This document shows positions 1 to 7,955 of a stretch of DNA of 13,751 bases, in pieces (position 1 is the first letter of the stretch; each line of letters begins with the position of its first letter). This DNA is from an uncultured Ruminococcus sp. Lineage in GTDB: Bacteria > Bacillota > Clostridia > Oscillospirales > Acutalibacteraceae. The stretch is from NCBI GenBank assembly GCA_902766305.1, contig CACXDE010000246.1:1-13751 (forward strand), in the 5' to 3' direction. Under the pieces are notes generated by a model, which had not been told where the DNA came from, did no database searches, and saw only the letters and a program-made list of their open reading frames with translations. Position numbers and translations under genes: made by a program.

Positions 1-22
1 AGATTATATAGTTCATTGACTT

Positions 23-1273
23 TTAATCTCTCCTAAACAAATCCCTTGTATAAAACTTCTCCTGAACATCATCCAGACAGCTGTCATATCTGTTGGCGAT
101 AATCGCCTGAGACAATTCCTTGAACCTAGCAAGGTCATTGACAACTTTGCTTCCAAAGAATGTACTGCCGTCTTTCAGCGTCGGTTCGTAAATAATAACC
201 TCTGCACCCTTAGCTTTTATGCGTTTCATAACGCCCTGAATGGAGCTGTGACGAAAGTTGTCACTGTTGCTTTTCATTGTCAGCCGATATACACCAATCA
301 CACACTTTTTTTCATTATCCGCGTTATAATCACCGCGGTTGTAATAATCATAATAACCGGCAATATTCAAGACTCGATCGGCAATGAAGTCCTTTCTTGT
401 CCTGTTGCTCTCAACTATTGCTTCGATCAGATTCTGGGGAACGTCCTGATAATTAGCAAGAAGCTGTTTCGTATCCTTAGGCAGACAATAACCGCCGTAA
501 CCAAACGAAGGGTTGTTGTAATGCGCTCCGATTCTCGGATCAAGACAAACACCGTTAATTATCTGTTTTGTGTCAAGACCCTTCATCTCTGCATAGGTGT
601 CAAGTTCGTTAAAATAGCTGACACGCAGCGCAAGATATGTATTAGCAAAAAGCTTAACAGCCTCTGCCTCTGTGAATCCCATGAACAGGGTATCTATATC
701 CTCCTTTACAGCACCCTCCTGCAAAATCTTTGCAAAGGTATGCGCAGCCTCAACAAGCCTTTCATCCTCCATATCCGTACCAACAATAATGCGGCTGGGA
801 TAGAGGTTGTCATAAAGCGCCTTGGATTCCCTCAAAAACTCAGGGCTGAATATGATATTCCTGCTGCCCGTCTTTTCCCTGACCGATCTTGTGTATCCGA
901 CCGGGACAGTTGACTTGATAACCATAATTGCATCCGGGTTATACTGCATAACAAGTCTGATAACTGTTTCAACCGCACTCGTATCGAAATGCTGTGTTTT
1001 GCTGTCATAGTTCGTAGGCACCGCAATAACAACAAAGTCGGCAGCCTTGTATGCTGTTTCAGCATCCAATGCTGCTGTCAGATCAAGTTCCTTTTCAGCA
1101 AGGTACTTCTCTATGTACTCGTCGTGAATAGGAGATTTTCTCTTGTTTATAAGTTCAACCTTTTCCGGTATAATATCGACCGCATACACCTTATGATTCT
1201 GCGATAGTAAGGCTGCAATTGATAATCCCACATAGCCCGTTCCGGCTACTGCTATCGTGTATTTTTTATCCAT
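23..1273 (-). CDS. ugd: UDP-glucose 6-dehydrogenase (nucleotide-sugar dehydrogenase)
   Basis: It is predicted to oxidise UDP-glucose to UDP-glucuronate with two NAD+ in the cytoplasm, feeding capsule or other surface polysaccharide synthesis. The 416-residue length is usual for the family. An N-terminal Rossmann fold carries the GTGYVGLS nucleotide-binding loop at residues 11-18. The SPEFLRE segment is at 143-149, the central-domain motif with Lys207 and Asn211 is at 204-220, and the active-site motif [10 protein letters not shown] is at 258-267 with the catalytic cysteine at 263. A Tyr/Asn/Asp-rich insert (about 307-320) precedes the C-terminal UDP-binding domain. The start is the first ATG, preceded by AAGGAG at 1286-1291 with a rather long 12-nt spacer. 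A UDP-mannose/ManNAc-type dehydrogenase is possible, but the sequence looks most like the short UgdA type. The gene stands alone, divergent from the kinase operon; what follows its 3' end lies outside the window. Confidence 0.93.
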   Translation of the reverse strand: MDKKYTIAVAGTGYVGLSIAALLSQNHKVYAVDIIPEKVELINKRKSPIHDEYIEKYLAEKELDLTAALDAETAYKAADFVVIAVPTNYDSKTQHFDTSAVETVIRLVMQYNPDAIMVIKSTVPVGYTRSVREKTGSRNIIFSPEFLRESKALYDNLYPSRIIVGTDMEDERLVEAAHTFAKILQEGAVKEDIDTLFMGFTEAEAVKLFANTYLALRVSYFNELDTYAEMKGLDTKQIINGVCLDPRIGAHYNNPSFGYGGYCLPKDTKQLLANYQDVPQNLIEAIVESNRTRKDFIADRVLNIAGYYDYYNRGDYNADNEKKCVIGVYRLTMKSNSDNFRHSSIQGVMKRIKAKGAEVIIYEPTLKDGSTFFGSKVVNDLARFKELSQAIIANRYDSCLDDVQEKFYTRDLFRRD

Positions 1274-1391
1274 ATCAACACAAATCTCCTTGTACTCTAT
1301 ATATCAGTAAAAAAAGAACTATCAAAAAATTCACAAAAGTCCAATAACATTCCCTATATTACAGCAATACACGTCACATTGCTACGGTGCT

Positions 1392-1420
1392 ATTATATCA
1401 TATCCCCAAAAGAAAAACAA
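1392..1420 (-). promoter_or_regulatory. Probable sigma-A promoter of ugd
   Basis: Read on the minus strand there is TTGTTT (1420-1415), a 17-nt spacer and a perfect TATAAT (1397-1392). Transcription would start near 1385, giving a leader of about 110 nt before the ugd ATG. I see no known riboswitch in that leader. Confidence 0.5.
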
Positions 1421-1470
1421 TAGGCTTTCCAAACACAAATTAATTAAAATTTATAGCTGTCATAAGGAAT

Positions 1471-1492
1471 TAATAGCTTGATAAAGCTATTA
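1471..1492. promoter_or_regulatory. Perfect palindrome over the kinase -35 box (candidate operator)
   Basis: The arms TAATAGCTT (1471-1479) and AAGCTATTA (1484-1492) are exact reverse complements around the 4-nt centre GATA. The element overlaps the -35 hexamer TTGATA (1478-1483) and lies upstream of the likely transcription start. A dyad in DNA bound by a dimeric regulator is therefore more likely than an RNA hairpin. A smaller dyad, TACC-GTAT-GGTA (1491-1502), follows directly and overlaps the -10 box. The cognate regulator is not identified. Confidence 0.45.
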
Positions 1493-1506
1493 CCGTATGG
1501 TAAAAT
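1478..1506 (+). promoter_or_regulatory. Sigma-A promoter of the phosphorelay operon
   Basis: TTGATA (1478-1483), a 17-nt spacer and TAAAAT (1501-1506). The predicted start near 1513 leaves only about 10 nt before the upstream ATG at 1523 and about 30 nt before the ATG at 1544. This supports the latter as the translation start. Confidence 0.65.
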
Positions 1507-1543
1507 AGTTTAAACTGTATTTATGGAAAGCAGAGCTGGTTTT

Positions 1544-4500
1544 ATGAAAAAGAGATCAAGATCAATAATACTTATTGCTGTGGTTGTTATACTGCTGATC
1601 GCCGCAAATATTGCTGAGATTGCAGTAGTGTTCAATGTCACAACAATGAATACTACAAAATATGGTGAAGACAGGCTCGAAGCTATCAGCAGAGAGCTTG
1701 AAAAAACTATTGATGATACAAAAATTTCTACTCTGCGTTTTGCAAATGAGGTTCAGCCTCTTATCAGTGACCGTAAAGCTTGTGAAGCCTTTGTACGAAA
1801 TAAAAAGAAGGAAATGATAGAGGCTACCAAAGCTGTATGCTTTAATGTATATCTTGCGACAGATGGCTGGTACTATATTCCTGATTTTAATTCGCCTGAT
1901 GATTATGTTATAGAAAAGCGTTCATGGTACACCGGAGCAGTGAAACAACAGGGAAAGCCTTATGTTACCGATCCGTATGTTGACGCTATGACAGGAAATA
2001 TCTGCTTTTCTGTTTCTGTGCTGCTTGCTGACGGAAAGTCTATTGCCTGTATGGATTATACTATGGAAAATGTACAGATGCACATACGTCAGATGAATTA
2101 TGACAGCGATCAGAAGGCTGTTATCTTGACTGATGAGGGCATTATCGCCGGATGTACTGAAGAATCTCTTGTAGGCAAGAAGCTGATGCAGGAGCTGCCG
2201 GATTATGCCGGAGTTTTCTCGCTTGTTAAAAGCAGTGACCACACTGTTACTATAAATCAGCGCGGAAACAGCATATTTGCCGCTTCATCGGGTTTCGGCT
2301 GGTATCTTATTGTCAGCGAAAATCACTGGAATCTCTACAGAACATCATACATTTCAATGCTTTTGATGATCGTATTATCGCTGTCTATTTTCGGTGTAAT
2401 ACTTACGCTTTACATACTTGCAGTAAAAAGCGAAAAACGGGCACAGCAGGAGCTTATATCTGCTAAAAATTACTTTTCGGATATTTCGCTCGAACTGCAT
2501 GAACCTTTGGATAAGATCATAAACGGTTCAAGCGTTGAGAATATCAAAAACTCCCCGGATTATGAACAGGAATTTGTAAGTATAAGAGAGTCGGGCGAAA
2601 AGCTTTCGGAAATAATAGGAAAATTGCAGTCATATACGGAGCTTATCGTAAAATCAGAAACTAAAAAAGATAGTAAGAAGAAAAAACTTCATGATGTTAC
2701 TGTAAGCAAAAGATTCAGGGCAATTATTCTTTCTATACTGATACTTGTAACGGTTATATGCGTTTATCTGAACTATATGACAATGGTGTATTACGGTGAA
2801 GGAGAGATGCAGAAATCCGCTGCAAATTATGATTATAAGCTTTCAGAATGGATTAATACCCAGAAAAGTATCCTTGATATGTTTTGCAGCAATATATCTA
2901 CTGACCCTGATATACTAAATGATTATGACAAAGCCGTGGAATATCTTGACAAGATAACAAAACAGTATCCTGAGATATCAGTAAGCTATATGACAAACCC
3001 TGATATGGAGCATACTGTAATTATGAACAACGGTTGGGAGCCTGATGATAACTGGAAGGTTGAAGAACGTGACTGGTACAAGGATCTTATGGCCTCTGAG
3101 GGAAGCTGGCTGATCTCTTCCCCCTACTATGATGAACAAACGGGGCTTTACTGTGTGACGTTCGCTAAAAAAGTATACAATTACAAAACCGGAGAATTTC
3201 TGGGTAATTTCGGTATTGATTTTTATATGGATAAGCTTGTGGACATTTTAGGCAGCAGCTATGGGGATAGTCAGTATGCCTTTCTGGTGGACGCAAAGGG
3301 AGAAATAATAAACCATCCCTTCGGCAAATATCAGATGTCAGAAAACGAATCTACAAATATTGTAAGTCTGCCGTATAATTTATCTGTAACGAACGGTAAG
3401 GATATTGAGATTATAAAGGATTACGATGACAGGTACAAGCTTATCATTTCTACAAGAAATGAAGTGTCCGGATTTTCAACATATGTGGTAAACGATATTT
3501 TCTCTGTTTACAGCAACATATTTATAACAGGAACTATCTGTCTTCTGTCGATGATAATCTGTGTTATACTGGTTTATACTCTTATAACAAATCTTATCAA
3601 TCTCCAGAATAAAGCAAATATCAATCTGCGTGAATCTGCTGACGCTGCTATAGCGGCTGATAAGGCAAAAAGCGATTTCCTTGCCCAGATGTCACATGAG
3701 ATACGAACGCCTATCAATGCCGTTCTGGGAATGAATGAGATGATACTCCACGAAAGCAGTGACCCGCGGATAAGGGAGTATTCCGCAAATATACAAAGCT
3801 CTGGAAAAACCCTGCTGTCTCTGATTAACAGCATACTTGATTTTTCAAAGATCGAAAATAATAAAATGGAGATAATCCCTGTCGAATATGAAACAGCCGT
3901 TATGATAAATGATCTTGTAACATCTGTCAAACAGCGTGCCGCAGATAAGGGACTGGAATTTACGGTTGAAGCTGATAAGGAGCTTCCGAGTATGCTCAGA
4001 GGCGATGATGTAAGAATAAAGCAGGTAATAGTTAATCTTCTTACAAATGCAGTAAAATATACTGAAAAGGGTTCTGTCAGACTTACTGTCAGACAGGAAG
4101 CAAGAACTGATAAAACAGTTCAGATATATGTTAATGTAAAGGATACAGGCATAGGTATACGTGAGGAAGATATAGAGGGCTTGTTCACTTCCTTCAAGAG
4201 ACTTGATGAAAAGCGCAACCGCGATATAGAAGGAACTGGTCTTGGTATGTCTATTGCTACAAAGCTTCTTGAAATGATGGGGAGCAAGCTTGAGGTAAAA
4301 AGCGTATATGGTAAAGGCTCGGAATTTTTCTTCATTCTTGACCAGGGTATAGCAGATGAAAAACCGATGGGAGAATATAACAAGCATAATGAATCCGAAC
4401 AGAACAGCAGAAATGCAGATCAGATACTTTATGCGCCGGACGTAAAAATACTGGTTGTTGATGATAATGCTATGAATCTCAAGGTAGCGGAAAACTTCCT

Positions 4501-5254
4501 GAGTATTTACGGTATAAATGCGGATAAGGCTTCCTCCGGTGCTGAATGTCTTGATATTATCCGGAAAAATAAATATGATATAATACTGCTCGATCATATG
4601 ATGCCGAAGATGGACGGTATTGAAGTACTGAAAGAGATTAAGAGCAGGAAGCTTGTTCCGGATAATACTAAAATAATCGTTCTTACTGCAAATGCGATAA
4701 TCGGTTCAAGAGAAGCGTACATCAGTGAAGGCTTTGACGGCTACCTGACAAAGCCGGTCGAAAGAAAAGAGCTTGAAAAGATACTCAGACAGTATCTTCC
4801 GGACGACAAAATATCATTCAGACCGGCAGAGAAACCGGCGGCAAAGACAGAGGAAGCTGCCGCAGATGACGACAGCTTTACGATGAAGGATATTATGGAT
4901 ATCAGGGATATCTGTCCGGAGCTTAATATGCCGGCAGGTCTTGCAAACTGTATGGATTCAAAAGAGTTCTGGCTGGATACTGCGTCCGGCTTTGTTGAAT
5001 CAGAGAGAACCGGGGAGCTTTGCTCAGCCCTTGAAAACAAGGACTGGAAGCTGTACAGAATTGTTGTACACAGCATGAAAAGCGCCTCAAAAACAATAGG
5101 CGCTGAAATGATCTCAGAACGTGCAAAACGGCTGGAGCTTTCAGCGGCAAACGGTGAAACAGAGGTTATCCTTCGTGATAATGATGATTTTGTTTCGGAT
5201 TTCAGGAAACTCATAGAAAACATAAGAAAGGTGCTGGAAATATGTTCAAAGTAA
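1544..5254 (+). CDS. Large hybrid sensor histidine kinase with two sensor halves (Cache-pseudoDHp-Cache-DHp-CA-REC-HPt)
   Basis: This is a membrane sensor kinase of 1236 residues. I chose ATG 1544: it starts with MKKRSRS before a membrane helix, has GAG at 1533-1535, and the ATG at 1523 has no ribosome site. In order there are TM 7-30; an extracytoplasmic dCache-like domain (about 35-265); TM 269-294; a degenerate DHp-like helical pair (306-372) with Leu316 in the histidine position; TM 393-414; a second dCache-like domain (418-650); and TM 658-683. Then come a normal DHp with SHEIRTP and His718; an ATPase domain with N-box Asn831/Asn835, DTGIGI 867-872 and GTGLGM 897-902; a receiver with Asp973/Asp974, Asp1017, Thr1048 and Lys1070; an Ala/acid linker; and an HPt with His1176. 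The likely relay is His718 to Asp1017 to His1176. The stop overlaps the next gene by 13 nt. The ligand is unknown. Confidence 0.9.
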   Translation: MKKRSRSIILIAVVVILLIAANIAEIAVVFNVTTMNTTKYGEDRLEAISRELEKTIDDTKISTLRFANEVQPLISDRKACEAFVRNKKKEMIEATKAVCFNVYLATDGWYYIPDFNSPDDYVIEKRSWYTGAVKQQGKPYVTDPYVDAMTGNICFSVSVLLADGKSIACMDYTMENVQMHIRQMNYDSDQKAVILTDEGIIAGCTEESLVGKKLMQELPDYAGVFSLVKSSDHTVTINQRGNSIFAASSGFGWYLIVSENHWNLYRTSYISMLLMIVLSLSIFGVILTLYILAVKSEKRAQQELISAKNYFSDISLELHEPLDKIINGSSVENIKNSPDYEQEFVSIRESGEKLSEIIGKLQSYTELIVKSETKKDSKKKKLHDVTVSKRFRAIILSILILVTVICVYLNYMTMVYYGEGEMQKSAANYDYKLSEWINTQKSILDMFCSNISTDPDILNDYDKAVEYLDKITKQYPEISVSYMTNPDMEHTVIMNNGWEPDDNWKVEERDWYKDLMASEGSWLISSPYYDEQTGLYCVTFAKKVYNYKTGEFLGNFGIDFYMDKLVDILGSSYGDSQYAFLVDAKGEIINHPFGKYQMSENESTNIVSLPYNLSVTNGKDIEIIKDYDDRYKLIISTRNEVSGFSTYVVNDIFSVYSNIFITGTICLLSMIICVILVYTLITNLINLQNKANINLRESADAAIAADKAKSDFLAQMSHEIRTPINAVLGMNEMILHESSDPRIREYSANIQSSGKTLLSLINSILDFSKIENNKMEIIPVEYETAVMINDLVTSVKQRAADKGLEFTVEADKELPSMLRGDDVRIKQVIVNLLTNAVKYTEKGSVRLTVRQEARTDKTVQIYVNVKDTGIGIREEDIEGLFTSFKRLDEKRNRDIEGTGLGMSIATKLLEMMGSKLEVKSVYGKGSEFFFILDQGIADEKPMGEYNKHNESEQNSRNADQILYAPDVKILVVDDNAMNLKVAENFLSIYGINADKASSGAECLDIIRKNKYDIILLDHMMPKMDGIEVLKEIKSRKLVPDNTKIIVLTANAIIGSREAYISEGFDGYLTKPVERKELEKILRQYLPDDKISFRPAEKPAAKTEEAAADDDSFTMKDIMDIRDICPELNMPAGLANCMDSKEFWLDTASGFVESERTGELCSALENKDWKLYRIVVHSMKSASKTIGAEMISERAKRLELSAANGETEVILRDNDDFVSDFRKLIENIRKVLEICSK

Positions 5255-5598
5255 TGTTCATTGATGATGATCCTATGGTGCTGCGGATGGCCGGATTCAT
5301 GATGAAAAAAATCGGTCATACAGCGTTAACAGTCTCTTCAGCAAATGAGGTAATGGCTACGGCAAAAGACAGCCGTCCTGACATAATATTTGTGGACGCT
5401 GAAATGCCGGATATGAATGGTCTTGACGTTATAAAAATGATAAAGTCAGATACTGATACAGCAGATATTCCTGTTTATATGATGTCAGGAACTGTATCGC
5501 AGGAGCTTAAAGTAAAAGCGATAAGCCTCGGAGCTGCCGGCGTTGTCGAAAAGCCTCTGAAAGCTCCTGAGATAGTAAAAATAGTATCAACTATATAA
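5242..5598 (+). CDS. Stand-alone response-regulator receiver domain
   Basis: This 118-residue protein is a single CheY-like receiver with no output domain. The acidic pocket DDD is at residues 8-10, the phosphoacceptor is Asp52 (in VDAEMPDMNG), Ser82 replaces the usual Thr, and the conserved Lys is Lys104 followed by Pro. The start codon lies inside the end of the kinase gene (13-nt overlap), with AAAGGTG at 5227-5233 as ribosome site. Translation is therefore probably coupled to the kinase. It probably takes phosphate from the kinase HPt (His1176) or from the HPt of the next protein, acting as a shuttle or phosphate sink. Single-domain receivers can also bind a target protein; the partner cannot be told from sequence. 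Confidence 0.9.
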   Translation: MFKVMFIDDDPMVLRMAGFMMKKIGHTALTVSSANEVMATAKDSRPDIIFVDAEMPDMNGLDVIKMIKSDTDTADIPVYMMSGTVSQELKVKAISLGAAGVVEKPLKAPEIVKIVSTI

Positions 5599-5613
5599 AT
5601 GGAGGATATTGTT

Positions 5614-7062
5614 ATGCAATACTGGACAGCTGTTGTAGATGATGATCCGTCAAATTTAAAAGCAGCGGAAAGAATACTCACTGCACACGGATTTAAAGTA
5701 AGCTGCTTTGCCTGCGCTGAGGAACTGCTGAATTTTTTAGACATTGATACACCTGATATAATTCTGCTTGATTTTCATATGCCGGGAATGAACGGCTTTG
5801 AAGCTCTCAGTCATATCAAATCAGGCTGTGACAGGATCAGCAGCATTCCTGTAATATTCCTGACAGCGGATGATGACAGCGAAACGGAAACAAGAGCTCT
5901 TGCGGCAGGAGCAATGGATTTTGTCAAAAAGCCTTTCAGTCCGTCTGTTCTTATTATGAGAGTTCAGAACACTATAAATCTTATCAGACTACAGACTGAT
6001 CTGAAAAAAGAAGTCAGCCGGATGACAAAGGAAATTATAAAGGAACACCAAAAGAATGAAAGGCTTTCACTTCAGATAGTTCAGACGCTTACAGGCACGA
6101 TAGACGCTAAAGACAGCTATACAAGAGGTCATTCCGGAAGGGTAGCTGATTATTCCCGTGAGATCGCAAAAAGAGCAGGCTACTCTAAAAGAGCGCAGGA
6201 AGAAATATATATGATGGGGCTTCTGCATGACGTCGGAAAGATCGGTATTCCGGACGGAGTTATCAACAAAACTTCAAGGCTCAATGATGAAGAATATGCT
6301 CTGATAAAGACGCACCCTAAGGTCGGCTTTGAAATACTGAAAAGCATTACGGAAATGCCGAAGCTTTCCATAGGCGCAAGGTGGCATCATGAAAGATATG
6401 ACGGCAGAGGCTATCCTGATAATCTTAGCGCAGAGGATATACCGGAAGAAGCAAGAATAATTGCAGTAGCTGACGCATATGACGCTATGTCTTCGCGAAG
6501 AAGCTATCATGAGGTATTTACTCAGGAATATATTTGCAGCGAGCTGGAAAAGGGCAGGGGCAGTCAGTTCGATCCGCGTTTTGCCGATATCATGCTTTCC
6601 ATAATCAAAGAGGATAAGGATTATCTTCTGAGAGAATTTCACGATAGAGAATCAGCGCCGGCAAAACAGAACATAAAGCAGGAGCCGGACATAAAAGCAA
6701 ATGTCCTGATAGAAATACTGAAAGGCGCAGGAATGAATCCGCTTATGGGTATGAAATACTGCATGAATGATATTGATTTCTATATGGAAATGCTGAGTGA
6801 ATTTGTAGATAATTCAGGCGGACGCATAGATGATATCAAAAGAAGCTATGAAGCAGCGGAAATTGATAAATACAGGATCACTGTACATGCTCTGAAAAGC
6901 ACTGCAAAGACTATAGGCGCAGATACGTTATCGGAATTAGCAGCCTCCCTTGAAGCGGCTGCAAAGAATAATGACATAGAATTGATCAATACGAATCATA
7001 ACAAATTAATAAACATGATAAATGACACAAAAAATATTATATGTGCGGCGCTTAAAGAATAA
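5614..7062 (+). CDS. Response regulator with HD-GYP cyclic-di-GMP phosphodiesterase and C-terminal HPt domain
   Basis: The protein has 482 residues. GGAGGAT at 5601-5607 fixes the start at ATG 5614; an in-frame ATG at 5599 would place this site inside the coding region. A receiver (1-120) has Asp9-11, phosphoacceptor Asp53, Thr84 and Lys106. A helical linker (120-155) leads to an HD-GYP domain with His173, the HD pair His205/Asp206, His234, the HHERYDGRGYP motif at 258-268 and Asp287. These residues predict a metal-dependent enzyme that hydrolyses cyclic-di-GMP. The C-terminus (about 375-482) is an HPt domain with His425 in VHALKSTAKTIGA, about half identical over 30 residues to the HPt of the upstream kinase. 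An HPt after HD-GYP is unusual. It is the last gene of the operon, 15 nt after the receiver gene. Activity probably depends on phosphorylation by the kinase. Confidence 0.92.
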   Translation: MQYWTAVVDDDPSNLKAAERILTAHGFKVSCFACAEELLNFLDIDTPDIILLDFHMPGMNGFEALSHIKSGCDRISSIPVIFLTADDDSETETRALAAGAMDFVKKPFSPSVLIMRVQNTINLIRLQTDLKKEVSRMTKEIIKEHQKNERLSLQIVQTLTGTIDAKDSYTRGHSGRVADYSREIAKRAGYSKRAQEEIYMMGLLHDVGKIGIPDGVINKTSRLNDEEYALIKTHPKVGFEILKSITEMPKLSIGARWHHERYDGRGYPDNLSAEDIPEEARIIAVADAYDAMSSRRSYHEVFTQEYICSELEKGRGSQFDPRFADIMLSIIKEDKDYLLREFHDRESAPAKQNIKQEPDIKANVLIEILKGAGMNPLMGMKYCMNDIDFYMEMLSEFVDNSGGRIDDIKRSYEAAEIDKYRITVHALKSTAKTIGADTLSELAASLEAAAKNNDIELINTNHNKLINMINDTKNIICAALKE

Positions 7063-7082
7063 CGGCGAAAATCTTTATTAGC

Positions 7083-7187
7083 AGTCGTCAGTTGGAAGTC
7101 GTCAGTTTTCAGTTGACAGACAGATGAAAAAGTCTGGAGTGCCGCTCTTTGAACTTTGAGCTTTATCAAACCCACACTCCACACTCA
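7083..7187. repeat. Degenerate heptanucleotide tandem tract
   Basis: The intergenic stretch falls into 15 consecutive 7-nt blocks in one register from 7083. The first six all begin with AG (AGTCGTC, AGTTGGA, AGTCGTC, then AGTTTTC, AGTTGAC, AGACAGA). Later blocks include the near copies TCTTTGA/ACTTTGA (7146-7159) and ACACTCC/ACACTCA (7174-7187). Inverted pairs occur inside it: TGGAGTG 7135-7141 with CACTCCA 7175-7181, and GCTTTAT 7160-7166 with ATAAAGC 7187-7193. It lies between two convergent genes (7063-7200). No classical terminator was found, so its hairpins may do part of that job. The word CTTTGAGCTT (7154-7163) recurs inverted at 13373-13382. Confidence 0.6.
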
Positions 7188-7200
7188 TAAAGCTTCCGAC

Positions 7201-7752
7201 TTAATTCAGTGAATGGAAAGCAAACTCTATCTGCTGTCCTATCTTATCTGAATCAAACATTTCGGGATGATATGCGCAGACGCAGGCATATCCGTGTATA
7301 AGCATAAACATCTGTTTAAGTATACAGCAGGCCTTTTCTCTGCTGATATCAGCTCTGAAACGTAATAGCGGAACAAATTCTGAAAAATCCTCAGTACTGG
7401 CTGCATTCAGAAAACAGTTGTCTTTCGCATATTCTGAAATAAACAGGAATCTGAACAGATTTTTTTCCTCAACGGCGAACTGTATGTATCGGAGCGCAGT
7501 ATCTCTGAGTGCATCTTTTCTTCGGCTGCTTTCAGTTTTTGTTATATACTCTGTATGGTATTCATCTGCTGCACAGAATATCTCTTTTTTAAGAAGCTCT
7601 ATGCTGCTGAAATAATACAGTATCGGCTGTGTTGAACATCCAAGCTTTGCAGCAACATTGCGTGCATTCAGATTTTCTGCGCCGTTTTCTCTTACAATTT
7701 CGACAGCCGCATTTAATATAGAACTGCGGCTGTATTTTTTCTTTGGTGCCAT
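7201..7752 (-). CDS. TetR-family transcriptional regulator
   Basis: A 183-residue DNA-binding regulator. Residues about 8-55 form the TetR helix-turn-helix: SRSSILNAAVEIVRENG is the first helix, then the recognition part AAKLGCSTQPILYYFSS with the typical YYFxS ending. The C-terminal helical domain, which would bind a small effector, is short and contains an HGYA segment like those of WHG/TetR_C type domains; the effector cannot be guessed. GAGGTGAT (7756-7763, minus strand) is a strong ribosome site 3 nt before the ATG. It is transcribed divergently from the PrsA-like lipoprotein and probably regulates itself, that gene, or both. It is convergent with the phosphorelay operon and not part of it. 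Confidence 0.88.
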   Translation of the reverse strand: MAPKKKYSRSSILNAAVEIVRENGAENLNARNVAAKLGCSTQPILYYFSSIELLKKEIFCAADEYHTEYITKTESSRRKDALRDTALRYIQFAVEEKNLFRFLFISEYAKDNCFLNAASTEDFSEFVPLLRFRADISREKACCILKQMFMLIHGYACVCAYHPEMFDSDKIGQQIEFAFHSLN

Positions 7753-7809
7753 GCTATCACCTCAAATATTTGTTTCATTTTACACTGAAAAAGCTTTATC
7801 TATAAAATA

Positions 7810-7839
7810 ATATTATCATTTTGTATAAGTATCTGTCAA
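7810..7839 (-). promoter_or_regulatory. Probable promoter of the tetR-type gene
   Basis: Read on the minus strand: TTGACA (7839-7834), an 18-nt spacer and TAATAT (7815-7810). The -35 is perfect and the -10 acceptable; the leader would be about 50 nt. Confidence 0.5.
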
Positions 7840-7876
7840 TAGTGTAATAATTGAATCAAAAAATTTTAAAAAGTTA

Positions 7877-7905
7877 TGGACTTTACCGGATATTTAGTAT
7901 ATAAT
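7877..7905 (+). promoter_or_regulatory. Promoter of the PrsA-like lipoprotein gene
   Basis: TGGACT (7877-7882), a 17-nt spacer and a perfect TATAAT (7900-7905). Transcription would start near 7912, about 44 nt before the ATG at 7956. This argues against the in-frame upstream ATG at 7914, which would leave almost no leader. Confidence 0.55.
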
Positions 7906-7919
7906 AGGTTTGTATGTAT

Positions 7920-7938
7920 TTTGAATACTTCATTCAAA
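7920..7938. promoter_or_regulatory. Inverted repeat between promoter and ribosome site (candidate operator or leader hairpin)
   Basis: The arms TTTGAAT (7920-7926) and ATTCAAA (7932-7938) are exact reverse complements around ACTTC. An overlapping dyad, GTATT-TTG-AATAC (7916-7928), lies at the predicted transcription start. The size suits a TetR-type operator, and a TetR-type gene is divergent next door. It could also be an RNA hairpin just before the AAAGGAAG ribosome site. Confidence 0.35.
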
Positions 7939-7955
7939 TGAAAGGAAGAAAAGAA

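Noticed and set aside
248..913. 221-codon plus-strand frame antisense to ugd
   Set aside because: No ribosome site, Cys/Ile/Val-rich random-looking product, fully opposite to a well-supported enzyme gene.
1523..1543. ATG at 1523 as the start of the kinase
   Set aside because: It lies about 10 nt from the predicted transcription start with no ribosome site, and adds seven residues before a typical MKKRS-type membrane anchor.
3845..4597. 250-codon open frame on the minus strand
   Set aside because: It lies wholly antisense to the kinase's ATPase and receiver domains, has no ribosome site and has an unprotein-like composition. It is a shadow of codon bias in the real gene.
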